Source: Oscillospiraceae bacterium Marseille-Q3528 (GTDB lineage Bacteria; Bacillota; Clostridia; Lachnospirales; Lachnospiraceae). Taken from it: DNA of 64,000 bases. Position 1 is the stretch's first letter, and each line of letters begins with the position of its first letter. This document shows, piece after piece, positions 17,901 to 25,364 of the stretch. The notes beneath the pieces were generated by a model. The model worked only from the letters and a program-made list of their open reading frames with translations. It made no database searches and was not told the origin of the DNA. The DNA is taken from the NCBI GenBank assembly GCA_018223385.1, contig JAGTTR010000001.1, forward strand, positions 1-64,000, given 5' to 3'. Both the position numbers and the translations under genes were made by a program.

Positions 17901-18538
17901 ATGCTGCCCTGGAGCGTCTCCTTCATATCGTTCAGTTCCAGGCAGTCCTTACCCAGCCGCAGGCTGCAGCGCTTCTTTTTATGTACGCCGATAAGAAATT
18001 CCTCCATGGCCGCCCGGGTCAGCCCCGTGCGTTTCAGGCACCGATACAGCGTCTTCTGGTCATCTTCATTTTCCGAAAAAATCTGTTCAAAAGAATCGGA
18101 AATAAAAATCCGGTAGGCTTCCTCATAATCAGAGTTGGCCAGATTCGTAAAATGGAACAGATTACGCACATTTCCCATGGAGGAATCGCTTCCCATCCGC
18201 AGGATTTTCACGAAAAACGGAACCTGCACCTCTCCGGCGTCCGTCACCAGCGTCAGGTTCCCGTTCAGCTCCTCCCCGGCATCCAGACCAAAGCTGCAGA
18301 TCGTGTAGATGATCTGTGCCTGATCCTCGGTGAGGATGCTCTCCTTGATCTTCACCCGGGGTGTCGAGCTGTATACGCGGCCGTGAAGTGCCTTGTGGTT
18401 GCGCACTTCCAGCGTGATGCTCCCCTCGTAGATCTCATTTTTGCCCATGCGGACAGAAATACACGCGTCCTCTGTATTCAGTTCGGGCCTTTCATATAGA
18501 AACTGCCCCTTCGCCAGCTGTTCTACTACCTGTCTCAT
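14951..18538 (-). CDS. Very large DUF5717-like protein (1195 aa)
   Basis: This is the first and largest gene of a three-gene operon. Residues ~1-290 are beta-rich, with repeated segments such as GSITLEVRNHKALHGRVYSS that look like two immunoglobulin-like sandwiches. From ~300 to ~1000 the sequence is alpha-helical with repeat character (ARILEDIREQ, LYEYYIYTVGDHVRSRLPLP, RLVEIYISRGMYDRTYELVK), suggesting a TPR/HEAT-like solenoid. The C-terminal ~180 aa are mixed. There is no signal peptide or membrane helix, so it is probably cytosolic. AGGGAAA lies ahead of the ATG. Function is unknown; the DUF5717 name is from memory. It could act as a scaffold for the Hsp70-like neighbour. Confidence 0.8.
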   Translation of the reverse strand: MRQVVEQLAKGQFLYERPELNTEDACISVRMGKNEIYEGSITLEVRNHKALHGRVYSSTPRVKIKESILTEDQAQIIYTICSFGLDAGEELNGNLTLVTDAGEVQVPFFVKILRMGSDSSMGNVRNLFHFTNLANSDYEEAYRIFISDSFEQIFSENEDDQKTLYRCLKRTGLTRAAMEEFLIGVHKKKRCSLRLGKDCLELNDMKETLQGSIPLEKENWGYLHGDISVDAPFLILRKKTVTSEDFVGKYCDFPFLVEVSRLHAGLNCGSITIRTKTQELTFTVKARKAEEEQHKKARAQRRTLSALRLSMTEQWLDYRTGKSSKEHMLEQMQKGMNELAAGGKLRGADPLLQAFFLDLAGEKEQTARILSGVAQDPKRMKDPLLAAAHTWLSQRHGSEEERKKACSDLLNQHDRDRECWQYLWILLQMPEYRKAGAARILEDIREQIAYGCASPLLLAEGFFLLKKEPELLKKLTRLEVRIYLWALKEGLVDEQMAMQLGTLAQQSRYYDRAMIRLLTGLYDKFPSETLLGAIISCLMRGGFRQRKYFSWYKEGVERNLNIAGLYEYYIYTVGDHVRSRLPLPLVMYFQYNNTLDYRRKAFLYTNLYRYRKSYGNIYQQFEPQIDKFVTEQLMEQHIDRNLAFLYNVFLHEEMLTKELARSLTGMLFLHEVVCRGRHFSRVTAVHKFVDTWQTVPVQEQRAYVNMYMEDCKLVFTDEHGEIYVDEEEYELRQLLDTERFLPVCESFFPEDGMILMYRCCGKSEYYVINSDNIMQFTKLVKLPFLEPEFREKIRGDILAYCYENYDAELLEESLFDIAPASLNAADRVRLVEIYISRGMYDRTYELVKEYGYEKVSPKLLVRLCMRLIRRKEYEKDAYLTALCHGAFLQHKYDETVLQYLCDYFEGSMEELLCIRDAGENFDLQTFFLTERILMQRLFTGTADMADFDLLKQYLQQGGHGMVERAYLSYLSWEYFLDRKHPDRRLFEQLETRYREQGLSTDVCRLALLKYYAEHPGMIFRQEEAVRQLLEQMACGEYRFAFYQKLPGHLLEPYFISDKYFVEYRTAPGRQVYVHFRLNTVGAEQQETYGKERLPEVFGGVYNREFTLFYGDALDYFITEEIPGEPEKKTEETHVCRDDVFLSGGRDKYHLINDMLICQDLHDELTGRELLEQYAGQEALVKHFFQIRKTEDTGKR

Positions 18539-18674
18539 CTGTTTGCTTTCCCTGCCAATTCCTGATTTGCCGATTGCTTTTTTCTTGCGTTGTGTATAAA
18601 ATATGTAGATATACCATACGAATTGCTACATACTCCGTATTCTCGCAATTCTGCTCACCTTTTGGTATCGTACT

Positions 18675-18704
18675 AGTATAACACTTTTTCCCACTGCCGC
18701 GCAA
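18675..18704 (-). promoter_or_regulatory. Probable promoter of the DUF5717 operon
   Basis: On the minus strand there is TTGCGC (18699-18704), an 18-bp spacer and TATACT (18675-18680). It would give a leader of about 130 nt. The region is shared with the divergent aminotransferase gene. Confidence 0.5.
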
Positions 18705-18743
18705 CACTATATGCAATGGGACGAAAGAAATGGAGGTTTTTCT

Positions 18744-19859
18744 ATGAGCGAACAGACACCCGTCATTGAACATAAAGACCATTTTCATGGCAGTGATCTG
18801 GAAAAGATCGAAGAAATTTACGGCATCAAAAAAGAAGATATCACCAGTTTTTCCGCCAATGTGAACCCGCTGGGCATTTCTCCGAAGCTTAAGGAAGCGC
18901 TGGCAGAGCACATCGATGTGATCACGTCCTACCCGGATCGGGAGTACACCTCTCTTCGCAAGAGCATTGCCCGGTATACCCACACCGACGCGTCCCACAT
19001 CATCGTGGGCAACGGCGCCACGGAGCTGATCTCTCTTTTTATCCAGATCGAGCATCCGAAAAAAGCGCTGATCATCGGCCCCAGCTACTCGGAGTACGAG
19101 CGAGAAATTGAACTGGGCGGCGGCACGGCGCTGTACTATCCGCTGAAAGAGGCCAATGATTTTGCCCTGGATGTGCCCCATTTTCTTGGCAAGCTCAACG
19201 AAACCATTGATCTGCTGGTGATCTGCAATCCCAATAACCCCACCTCCACCGCCATCAACCGGGCAGATATGCGCCGGATCCTGGACGAGTGCAAGAGCTA
19301 TGGCATTTATGTTATGGTGGATGAGACGTATGTGGAATTTGCGCCGGACACGGATGCCCTGACCTCCATCCCGCTGTCCCACATTTACAGCAACCTCATC
19401 ATCCTGCGGGGCATTTCCAAGTTCTTCGCCTCCCCGGGCCTGCGGCTTGGCTATGCGGTCACCGGTAATCAGGATCTGATCAAGGAGATCAATGGCCGGA
19501 AAAATCCGTGGACCATCAATTCTCTGGCCGAAGTGGCCGGGGAGCTCATGTTCTCCGATGAAGATTACATCCGGGAAACCCGGGCACTCATTGCAGAGGA
19601 GCGCACGCGCATCTACGGCATCCTCTCCGGCATGGATACACTCAAGGTGTACGAACCCACCGCCAACTTCCTGCTGGCCCGCATTTTAAAACCCGGCGTC
19701 ACCGCCCAGGATCTGTTCGACCACGCTATCCGCAAGGGACTGATGATCCGGGACTGCTCTTCCTTCCCGTTCCTGGACGCCAGCTACTTCCGTTTCTGTT
19801 TTATGAGCCCGGAAAAGAACGATGAACTCATCGCCTGCATCAAAGAGCTGTTGGCATAA
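18744..19859 (+). CDS. PLP-dependent aminotransferase, CobD/HisC-like
   Basis: This is a 371-aa fold-type I PLP enzyme. The N-terminal SFSANVNPLG is the motif typical of threonine-phosphate decarboxylase (CobD), and CNPNNPTS, MVDETYVEF and RGISKFFASPGLRLGY (Schiff-base Lys in SKFF) complete the active site as in HisC/CobD. No cobalamin or histidine genes are nearby, so the substrate is open: it may be an amino-acid aminotransferase or L-threonine-phosphate decarboxylase. TGGAGG precedes the chosen ATG, and a strong terminator follows at 19875, so it is monocistronic. Confidence 0.85.
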   Translation: MSEQTPVIEHKDHFHGSDLEKIEEIYGIKKEDITSFSANVNPLGISPKLKEALAEHIDVITSYPDREYTSLRKSIARYTHTDASHIIVGNGATELISLFIQIEHPKKALIIGPSYSEYEREIELGGGTALYYPLKEANDFALDVPHFLGKLNETIDLLVICNPNNPTSTAINRADMRRILDECKSYGIYVMVDETYVEFAPDTDALTSIPLSHIYSNLIILRGISKFFASPGLRLGYAVTGNQDLIKEINGRKNPWTINSLAEVAGELMFSDEDYIRETRALIAEERTRIYGILSGMDTLKVYEPTANFLLARILKPGVTAQDLFDHAIRKGLMIRDCSSFPFLDASYFRFCFMSPEKNDELIACIKELLA

Positions 19860-19874
19860 GATACAAAAATACAC

Positions 19875-19912
19875 ATGGCAGATTGGGCACTTTGCCTTTT
19901 CTGCCATTTTTT
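19875..19912 (+). terminator. Terminator after the CobD/HisC-like gene
   Basis: The stem ATGGCAG (19875-19881) pairs with CTGCCAT and runs into six T residues ending at 19912. Confidence 0.85.
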
Positions 19913-20016
19913 CATGCTCGTTTTGGTTAATGTATCTAAATTTATACAGTAATTTTGTGCATATTGACTACAACAATTTTTCATTTTTTCTTTTTTGACG
20001 GTAAATGGGAGAAAGG

Positions 20017-20032
20017 TTGGCACAGGTATTGC
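20017..20032 (+). promoter_or_regulatory. Candidate sigma-54 promoter
   Basis: TTGGCAC-N5-TTGC (GG at 20019-20020, GC at 20031-20032, ten bases between them) is a perfect -24/-12 element. It is intergenic and correctly oriented for the small transcription unit at 20118-20314. A weaker sigma-A alternative, TTGCGC-17-TAGGAT, overlaps it (20029-20057), so the sigma factor is not settled. Confidence 0.5.
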
Positions 20033-20117
20033 GCAGACCCCTTGTCTGTGATAGGATACAGGTGTCAAGAGAAATAAGACAAAACAAACAGCAAACAATC
20101 GAAAGGGGAAATGAACA

Positions 20118-20192
20118 ATGACTATCATTACAAAGATCTGGGAAAGCTTATGTGCATTATCTGAGGAGATCTACGAAGAGAACTATCGCTAG
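20118..20192 (+). CDS. Candidate 24-aa microprotein
   Basis: This short ORF encodes MTIITKIWESLCALSEEIYE followed by ENYR. AAAGGGGAA lies 8-15 nt upstream of its ATG. A second ATG at 20111 in another frame would give a 17-aa peptide with the same ribosome-binding site. The peptide can be drawn as one amphipathic helix with an acidic C-terminal half. It lies between a candidate sigma-54 promoter and a structured region ending in a terminator. I do not recognise it; it could be a genuine microprotein or a leader peptide. Confidence 0.4.
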   Translation: MTIITKIWESLCALSEEIYEENYR

Positions 20193-20195
20193 TTC

Positions 20196-20275
20196 TGGTA
20201 GACTCCCGGTTCGATGGGCTACCGAGCCGGGAGGAAGTGACAGCCCGAAATTGCAAAGACGCAATGTAGCAGGAA
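20196..20275 (+). ncRNA. Structured RNA region, possible pseudoknot
   Basis: Immediately after the 24-aa ORF an 11-bp stem CTCCCGGTTCG/CGAGCCGGGAG (one G-U pair) closes a 9-nt loop, ATGGGCTAC. The loop can pair either with GTAG just upstream of the stem or with AGCCC downstream, so a pseudoknot or switch is possible. A second small hairpin (TTGC-AAAGAC-GCAA) follows, then a terminator. It does not match a riboswitch class I can recall. Confidence 0.45.
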
Positions 20276-20314
20276 GATTGATGATTCAGGAAAGAATCCT
20301 CAATCTATTTTTTT
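20276..20314 (+). terminator. Terminator of the small transcription unit
   Basis: GATTGATGATTC pairs imperfectly with GAATCCTCAATC (20276-20306), followed by TATTTTTTT. Together with the upstream promoter it defines a transcript of about 270 nt. Confidence 0.8.
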
Positions 20315-20451
20315 GCATTTTTTCTTCCAATTATTATCCTATCCCGTCAGGAATCCTTTCACACAATCCGGTTATATTCTATCTGGATGCGTTCGATTTG
20401 GTTCCGTTCGGTCTGATCTTGTTCCGTATCACTATGTTTCTCCTGTTGTTC

Positions 20452-21231
20452 CTAGCTTTCTAAATACTGCCGCATAATTTTCAGCGCGTTTTTCTCCAGA
20501 CGGCTCACCTGTGCCTGAGAAATCCCCACCTCTTTTGCCACTTCCATCTGGGTTTTCCCCTCAAAATACCGCAGGTTGATGATATGGGCTTCCCGTTCTC
20601 CCAGCCGCTTCATCGCCTCGCTCAGCGACAGATCCTCCACCCAGCTCTCTTCCTTATTTTTCTTATCGCTGATCTGATCCATCACATAAAGCGTATCTCC
20701 GCCCTCCGTGTAGACGGGCTCAAACAGGCTCACCGGGCTCTGGATGGCGTCCAAAGCCGTGGTGATATCCTCGCTGCTGATGCCGATCTCCGCCGCGATC
20801 TCGTTGATGGTGGGCTCCCGCAGATTCTCTTTCGTCATATGTTCCCTGGCATAAATCGCCTTGTAGGCCGTGTCCCGCAGCGACCGGCTCACCCGGATGG
20901 AATTGTTGTCCCGCAAATACCGGCGGATCTCCCCGATGATCATCGGCACCGCATAAGTAGAAAACTTCACCTGCAGCTCCACGTTGAAATTGTCAATGGC
21001 TTTGATCAGACCGATGCAGCCGATCTGAAACAGGTCGTCCACATTTTCATTACTGGAGGAAAACCGCTTGATGATGCTAAGAACCAGCCGCAGATTCCCT
21101 TCAATGAAGATCTGCCTGGCCTCTTTGTCCCCGCGGATGATCCTCTGAAACAGGGCGTCCTTCTCCTCGTTGGTCAGAAGCGGCAGCTTTGCGGTGTTCA
21201 CTCCACAGATTTCGACTTTATTCACAGCCAT
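20452..21231 (-). CDS. sigG: Sporulation sigma factor SigG
   Basis: This 259-aa sigma-70 family protein is the late forespore sigma factor. Region 2 is ENVDDLFQIGCIGLIKAIDN with KFSTYAVPMIIGEIRRYLRD; region 4 ends in KTQMEVAKEVGISQAQVSRLE. The N-terminus MAVNKVEICGVNTAKLPLL is typical of SigG rather than SigF, and there is no cleaved pro-sequence. GAGGAGG precedes the ATG. In Bacillus sigG directly follows sigE; here three other genes lie between. Confidence 0.95.
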   Translation of the reverse strand: MAVNKVEICGVNTAKLPLLTNEEKDALFQRIIRGDKEARQIFIEGNLRLVLSIIKRFSSSNENVDDLFQIGCIGLIKAIDNFNVELQVKFSTYAVPMIIGEIRRYLRDNNSIRVSRSLRDTAYKAIYAREHMTKENLREPTINEIAAEIGISSEDITTALDAIQSPVSLFEPVYTEGGDTLYVMDQISDKKNKEESWVEDLSLSEAMKRLGEREAHIINLRYFEGKTQMEVAKEVGISQAQVSRLEKNALKIMRQYLES

Positions 21232-21300
21232 GACAGCATCCTCCTCGTATGTTTTATGATGTATACAAGAAGGATTCTCACTATCCTCATGGAATATACG

Positions 21301-21334
21301 AAGGGCTGAAAAATTTCATAAAATTTCAGCCCTT
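21301..21334. other. Intergenic hairpin between fic and sigG
   Basis: The perfect inverted repeat AAGGGCTGAAA/TTTCAGCCCTT with an A/T-rich centre lies just upstream of sigG and downstream of fic. No T-run follows on either strand, so termination is uncertain; it may be a weak terminator or mRNA-stabilising hairpin for fic. Confidence 0.5.
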
Positions 21335-21416
21335 GACAATTCTAACTTATGCGGTTTTTCTGAGCCAGTCATGTTACACGACATATGACCTGGTTCGCAG
21401 CTTATCGCTCCTCTCT

Positions 21417-22412
21417 TTATCCTCTTTTCACATACCTCTGATTTCTGCTGTTCGGTTTATCCGGGATAGTCATCTGAATGCAATTCATTTTCAGTGCCGG
21501 GCAAAGATAATTTCTTCGAAATCCTTCCTTTGCTTTTAATCCCAGTTTTTCCATCAGCGCATTGCTCGTATAGGGAATATCATATTCCATCACTTCAAGC
21601 AGTTTTTGGACGGTTTCAGGAAGATACGCATTTGTTTCATTCATTTGCGAAGAAACATCATCCAGAATTTTATCTATCTGCACCAGCATAAATTCAATAA
21701 AAATTGTAGACTCACCGTCAGCATGGCATCTGGAAATAGCCTCATAATATTCATCCTGGAATTTCTCAATCTGGCTTTCAATAGGAATAAATTCAAATAC
21801 CGGTTTCCATTTGGACAAAATAGCCGTATGCCACAACCTTGCCATTCTGCCGTTTCCATCAGAAAAAGGATGGATAAATACAAACTCATAATGAAATACA
21901 CTGCTCAAAATCAACGGATGAACATCGTCCTTCGCTTCCCTCATCCAGTCAAACAGTTCTTCCATCAGCTGCGGTACCAACCGTGCGGGCGGTGCCATGA
22001 AAATACATTGCTCTCCATTGAAAACGCCCTCTTCTCCTGCGGGAAACTCCCCGGATTCCTCCACGAGATATTTTGTCATAATCCCATGGAGCTGCTTCAA
22101 CTGCCGCATGTCATACGGATCCATTCCCGAAAGCCGCTCATAGGCAGCATATGCATTCTTTACTTCCTGAATTTCCTTTTGCGCACCAAGCACGATCTTT
22201 CCATTGATGACATCCCGCACCTGTCCCATCGTCAGCGAATTTGCTTCGATCTTCAAGGAAGCGTGAATCGACTTGATCCTGTTGTTCCGCCACAAATGCG
22301 GCTTTGCTTCCAGATTGCTGGTGGCTGTTATACGTCCTATTTTTTCAGAAATAGAAGATACATATGACAGCATTTGATTCGTTATAGTAAAAGGCGGTTT
22401 GTATTCTCCCAT
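21417..22412 (-). CDS. Fic family protein (AMPylase-like)
   Basis: This 331-aa protein has the Fic active site HPFSDGNGRMAR near residue 184, with the catalytic His and the phosphate-binding loop intact. Fic enzymes usually transfer AMP from ATP to a target hydroxyl. A segment near residue 53 (SLKIEAN) aligns with the autoinhibitory helix motif (S/T)xxxE(G/N), with Ala where Gly/Asn is usual, so it is probably self-inhibited (class II). A C-terminal winged-helix-like region follows. It lies between ylmC and sigG with GC lower than its neighbours, which suggests acquisition. Confidence 0.9.
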   Translation of the reverse strand: MGEYKPPFTITNQMLSYVSSISEKIGRITATSNLEAKPHLWRNNRIKSIHASLKIEANSLTMGQVRDVINGKIVLGAQKEIQEVKNAYAAYERLSGMDPYDMRQLKQLHGIMTKYLVEESGEFPAGEEGVFNGEQCIFMAPPARLVPQLMEELFDWMREAKDDVHPLILSSVFHYEFVFIHPFSDGNGRMARLWHTAILSKWKPVFEFIPIESQIEKFQDEYYEAISRCHADGESTIFIEFMLVQIDKILDDVSSQMNETNAYLPETVQKLLEVMEYDIPYTSNALMEKLGLKAKEGFRRNYLCPALKMNCIQMTIPDKPNSRNQRYVKRG

Positions 22413-22566
22413 GCAGGCACCTCCATTGACTTCCGTATTAACTTACGTATTTTCTTCCCCTATTATATGTGATTCAAGTCAAAATGCAATACGACATTCG
22501 TAATAGATCAAGTGCATTTTGAACGGCAACTTTTGATTTGTTCTACTATATTTCAATTTCATTAGT

Positions 22567-22818
22567 CTAAAGCTTATGCTTCGCCTTTTCCGGATCCACA
22601 TCCACAAGGATGATATCCGGCCCGATCTGGCAGATGCATTTCCAGGGGATGACGTATTCGAAATCATACCCAAAGATACAGAAACGGACCGGCCCCGGCA
22701 CGATCAGTGCCAGGACACAGCCCGTCTTACAGTCAATGTCCAGGTCTTCCACAAAGCCCAGTCTGCAGCAGTCCTTCGCATTGACAACTTCTTTTTCTTT
22801 CAGCTCACACAGACGCAT
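22567..22818 (-). CDS. YlmC/YmxH family PRC-barrel sporulation protein
   Basis: This 83-aa protein consists of a single PRC-barrel-like domain (GFVEDLDIDCKTGCVLALIV, VIPWKCICQIGPDIILVDV). YlmC/YmxH proteins are conserved in spore formers and often lie next to sigE/sigG, as here. Molecular function is not known. GGAGG precedes the ATG. Confidence 0.85.
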   Translation of the reverse strand: MRLCELKEKEVVNAKDCCRLGFVEDLDIDCKTGCVLALIVPGPVRFCIFGYDFEYVIPWKCICQIGPDIILVDVDPEKAKHKL

Positions 22819-22864
22819 GTACGCCTCCGCACCCTTTGTTCTTCTTACCTATAATATATGACGC

Positions 22865-24466
22865 CTATCTGTCCCACTTGTCGCACAGAGCATGGATCTG
22901 GTTCATGAACTTGGTGAGATCCTTATTGGTGCCGCCCTCGTTGTGGGTGATGACTAGCATCAGACGCTTGCCGGCCTCAACCAGCCTTGCGTAAACATCG
23001 GATCTGTGGCGTTCCACAGGCTTCTCGCTCTTGACGTAGACCTTGATGCCTTCTTTCTCCCAGCAGGCATTGGCCAGATCGTAGATGGCGCCGCTGAACG
23101 GAGCTTCCGCGTCCAGTCCGTGTTCCTCTTTCAGGCATTTGACGAAGGATTCGCACACCAGATCTTCGCCGTGGACAACGAATACCTTCTGCGGCTTCGG
23201 GGTGAAGTGGTTCACCCATTCCAGCAGACCATTCTTGTCGGCGTGGCCGCTGATGCCGGACAGCTTGCGGATCTCCGCCTGGACTTCGATGGTCTCACCG
23301 AAGAGCTTCACATAGTTGGCACCCTCTGTCAGCGCACGGCCCAGGGTACCTGCGCCCTGGTAGCCGACGAAGAGCACAGTACACTCTTTCCGCCACAGGT
23401 TGTGCTTCAGATGATGCTTGATCCGGCCGGCGTCGCACATGCCGGAGGCGGAAATGATAACCTTGGGCTCCATGTCAAAGTTGATGGCACGGGATTCATC
23501 GGAGCTGACAGCCAGATTCAGGCCGTCAAACTTGATGGGGTTGATGCCCGCGTTGATGAGCTTCATGGCATCTTCATCAAAGCATGCCCGGAAGTTCTTG
23601 TTGAACACGTTGGTGGCCTCGATGGCCAGCGGACTGTCCACGAATACCTTGAAGCAGCCGTGTCCGGTGACCAGACCTTTTTCCTTGATCTCCCGGATGA
23701 AATAAAGCATCTCCTGGGTACGGCCCACCGCAAATGCCGGAATGACCACGTTGCCGCCCCGGTCGAAGGTCTCCTGGATGATGTTGGCCAGTTCGGTCAC
23801 GTAATCCGGCCGCTCTCCGTGGGTTCTGTCGCCGTAGGTGGACTCCATCACCACATAATCCGCTTCTGACAGATACTCGGGATCCTTGATCAGCGGCTGG
23901 TTCGTATTGCCGATATCGCCGGAAAATACGATCTTCTTGGATACGCCGTCCTCGGTGATCCATATCTCAATAGATGCGGAACCCAGCAGGTGTCCCACAT
24001 CCGTGAACCGGATGGAAATGCCCTCCGTCAGTTCGATCTTCTGGTTGTAATCGCAAGGATGGAACAGCTCTACAGCCCCCAGCGCGTCATCCATGGTGTA
24101 CAGCGGTACAAATTCTTCCTTACCTGCACGGCGGCCCTTCCGGTTGCGCCATTCTGCCTCGAATTCCTGAATGTGGGCGCTGTCACGCAGCATGATACTG
24201 CACAGGTCGCTGGTGGCAAAGGTGCTGATGATCTCCCCCCGAAAACCATTCTTGAACAGCAGCGGCAAAAGCCCGGAATGATCGATGTGTGCATGGGTCA
24301 GCAGCACATAGTCAATCTGACTGGCCGGAACCGGGATCTCCACGTTCTCAAAGACATCCTTGCCCTGTTCCATACCGCAGTCTACCAGAAACCGTTTTCC
24401 GCAGGCTTCCACATAATGGCAACTGCCGGTTACCTCATGATCCGCCCCGATAAAATATAATTTCAT
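22865..24466 (-). CDS. Beta-CASP metallo-beta-lactamase fold RNase/hydrolase
   Basis: This 533-aa protein belongs to the CPSF73/Ysh1-like branch of the metallo-beta-lactamase superfamily. Motif 2 is THAHIDHSG near residue 56, motif 3 the His in GHLLGS, motif 4 SGDIGN, and the beta-CASP motifs include ESTYGDR, SASGMCDAGR and SGHADKNGLLEWV. These proteins are usually RNA endo/exonucleases. GGGGAG precedes the chosen ATG; an upstream ATG in frame lacks support. It lies between sigE and ylmC, which is common in Clostridia. Confidence 0.9.
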   Translation of the reverse strand: MKLYFIGADHEVTGSCHYVEACGKRFLVDCGMEQGKDVFENVEIPVPASQIDYVLLTHAHIDHSGLLPLLFKNGFRGEIISTFATSDLCSIMLRDSAHIQEFEAEWRNRKGRRAGKEEFVPLYTMDDALGAVELFHPCDYNQKIELTEGISIRFTDVGHLLGSASIEIWITEDGVSKKIVFSGDIGNTNQPLIKDPEYLSEADYVVMESTYGDRTHGERPDYVTELANIIQETFDRGGNVVIPAFAVGRTQEMLYFIREIKEKGLVTGHGCFKVFVDSPLAIEATNVFNKNFRACFDEDAMKLINAGINPIKFDGLNLAVSSDESRAINFDMEPKVIISASGMCDAGRIKHHLKHNLWRKECTVLFVGYQGAGTLGRALTEGANYVKLFGETIEVQAEIRKLSGISGHADKNGLLEWVNHFTPKPQKVFVVHGEDLVCESFVKCLKEEHGLDAEAPFSGAIYDLANACWEKEGIKVYVKSEKPVERHRSDVYARLVEAGKRLMLVITHNEGGTNKDLTKFMNQIHALCDKWDR

Positions 24467-24607
24467 TCTGCTCTCCCCTTCCCGGATACAGATGTATCGT
24501 TTTCTTAGCATTATTTTAACACGTTCCCCCGGGGAGTTCAATTCATTTTGCCGAATATTTTTACTTATTTAATCTATTTTTTATACAATTTTACTAATAT
24601 GTCGTTT

Positions 24608-25348
24608 TTATTCGAATCGCACGATTTCCTTGCGCAGCCGCTTCATGATCTTTTTCTCCAGACGGGAAATATAGGACTGGGAAATGCCGAGAAGATCCGC
24701 CACCTCCTTCTGAGTTTTCTCCTCCCCGTCGCCGCCGTTTAAGCCAAACCGCAGCTCCACGATGGTGCGCTCCCGATCGGAAAGCTTGCAGATGGCCCGG
24801 TTTAACAGCTTGTGCTCCACCTCCTGCTCCATATCCCGGTAGATCACGTCCTCGTCGGTGCCGAGAATGTCCGAAAGAAGCAGCTCATTGCCATCCCAGT
24901 CCACGTTCAGCGGCTCGTCGATGGACACCTCCATGCGTGTTTTGCTGTTGCGCCGCAGATACATGAGGATTTCGTTTTCGATACAGCGGGAAGCGTAGGT
25001 GGCCAGCTTGATGCACCGATCCGGATTGAAGGTGTTGATGGCCTTGATAAGGCCGATGGTGCCGATGGAGATCAGATCCTCCACGCCCACGCCGGTGTTG
25101 TCAAAGCGCTTGGCAATGTAGACCACCAGCCGGAGGTTGTGCTCGATGAGCAGCGACTTGGATTCCTGATCCCGCTCTGTCCCCAGCCCGTTGATGACTT
25201 CCTGCTCTTTTTTCGGCTCCAGCGGTGCCGGAAGTACCTCTGCCCCGCCTATGTAATGAATGTCGCCGCTTCTGGAAAACAGGACATTATGAAGATTCGA
25301 AACCGACTTTAATTTAAAATGCCCGGGCATAGATACTTTCATTAACAT
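24608..25348 (-). CDS. sigE: Sporulation sigma factor SigE (pro-sigma-E)
   Basis: This 246-aa sigma factor controls early mother-cell gene expression. The N-terminal ~30 residues before [16 protein letters not shown] correspond to the pro-sequence removed by SpoIIGA. Region 2 contains [20 protein letters not shown] and [19 protein letters not shown]; region 4 ends in [21 protein letters not shown]. It follows spoIIGA by 16 bp with AGGAGGAG before the ATG. Confidence 0.96.
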   Translation of the reverse strand: MLMKVSMPGHFKLKSVSNLHNVLFSRSGDIHYIGGAEVLPAPLEPKKEQEVINGLGTERDQESKSLLIEHNLRLVVYIAKRFDNTGVGVEDLISIGTIGLIKAINTFNPDRCIKLATYASRCIENEILMYLRRNSKTRMEVSIDEPLNVDWDGNELLLSDILGTDEDVIYRDMEQEVEHKLLNRAICKLSDRERTIVELRFGLNGGDGEEKTQKEVADLLGISQSYISRLEKKIMKRLRKEIVRFE

Positions 25349-25364
25349 GTTTGACTCCTCCTAC

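Noticed and set aside
18492..19382. 296-codon minus-strand open frame over the aminotransferase
   Set aside because: Antisense to a well-supported PLP enzyme and overlapping the DUF5717 gene start; no supporting signals.
20196..20275. Possible cyclic-di-GMP or other known riboswitch
   Set aside because: GACGCAA and neighbouring bases recall the GEMM motif, but the order of conserved blocks and the GGCAAACC segment are missing, and the element lies after a small ORF rather than before a gene.
21365..21400. Imperfect palindrome GAGCCAGTCATGT/ACATATGACCTGGTTC as a terminator of fic
   Set aside because: Stem is interrupted and there is no T-run on either strand.
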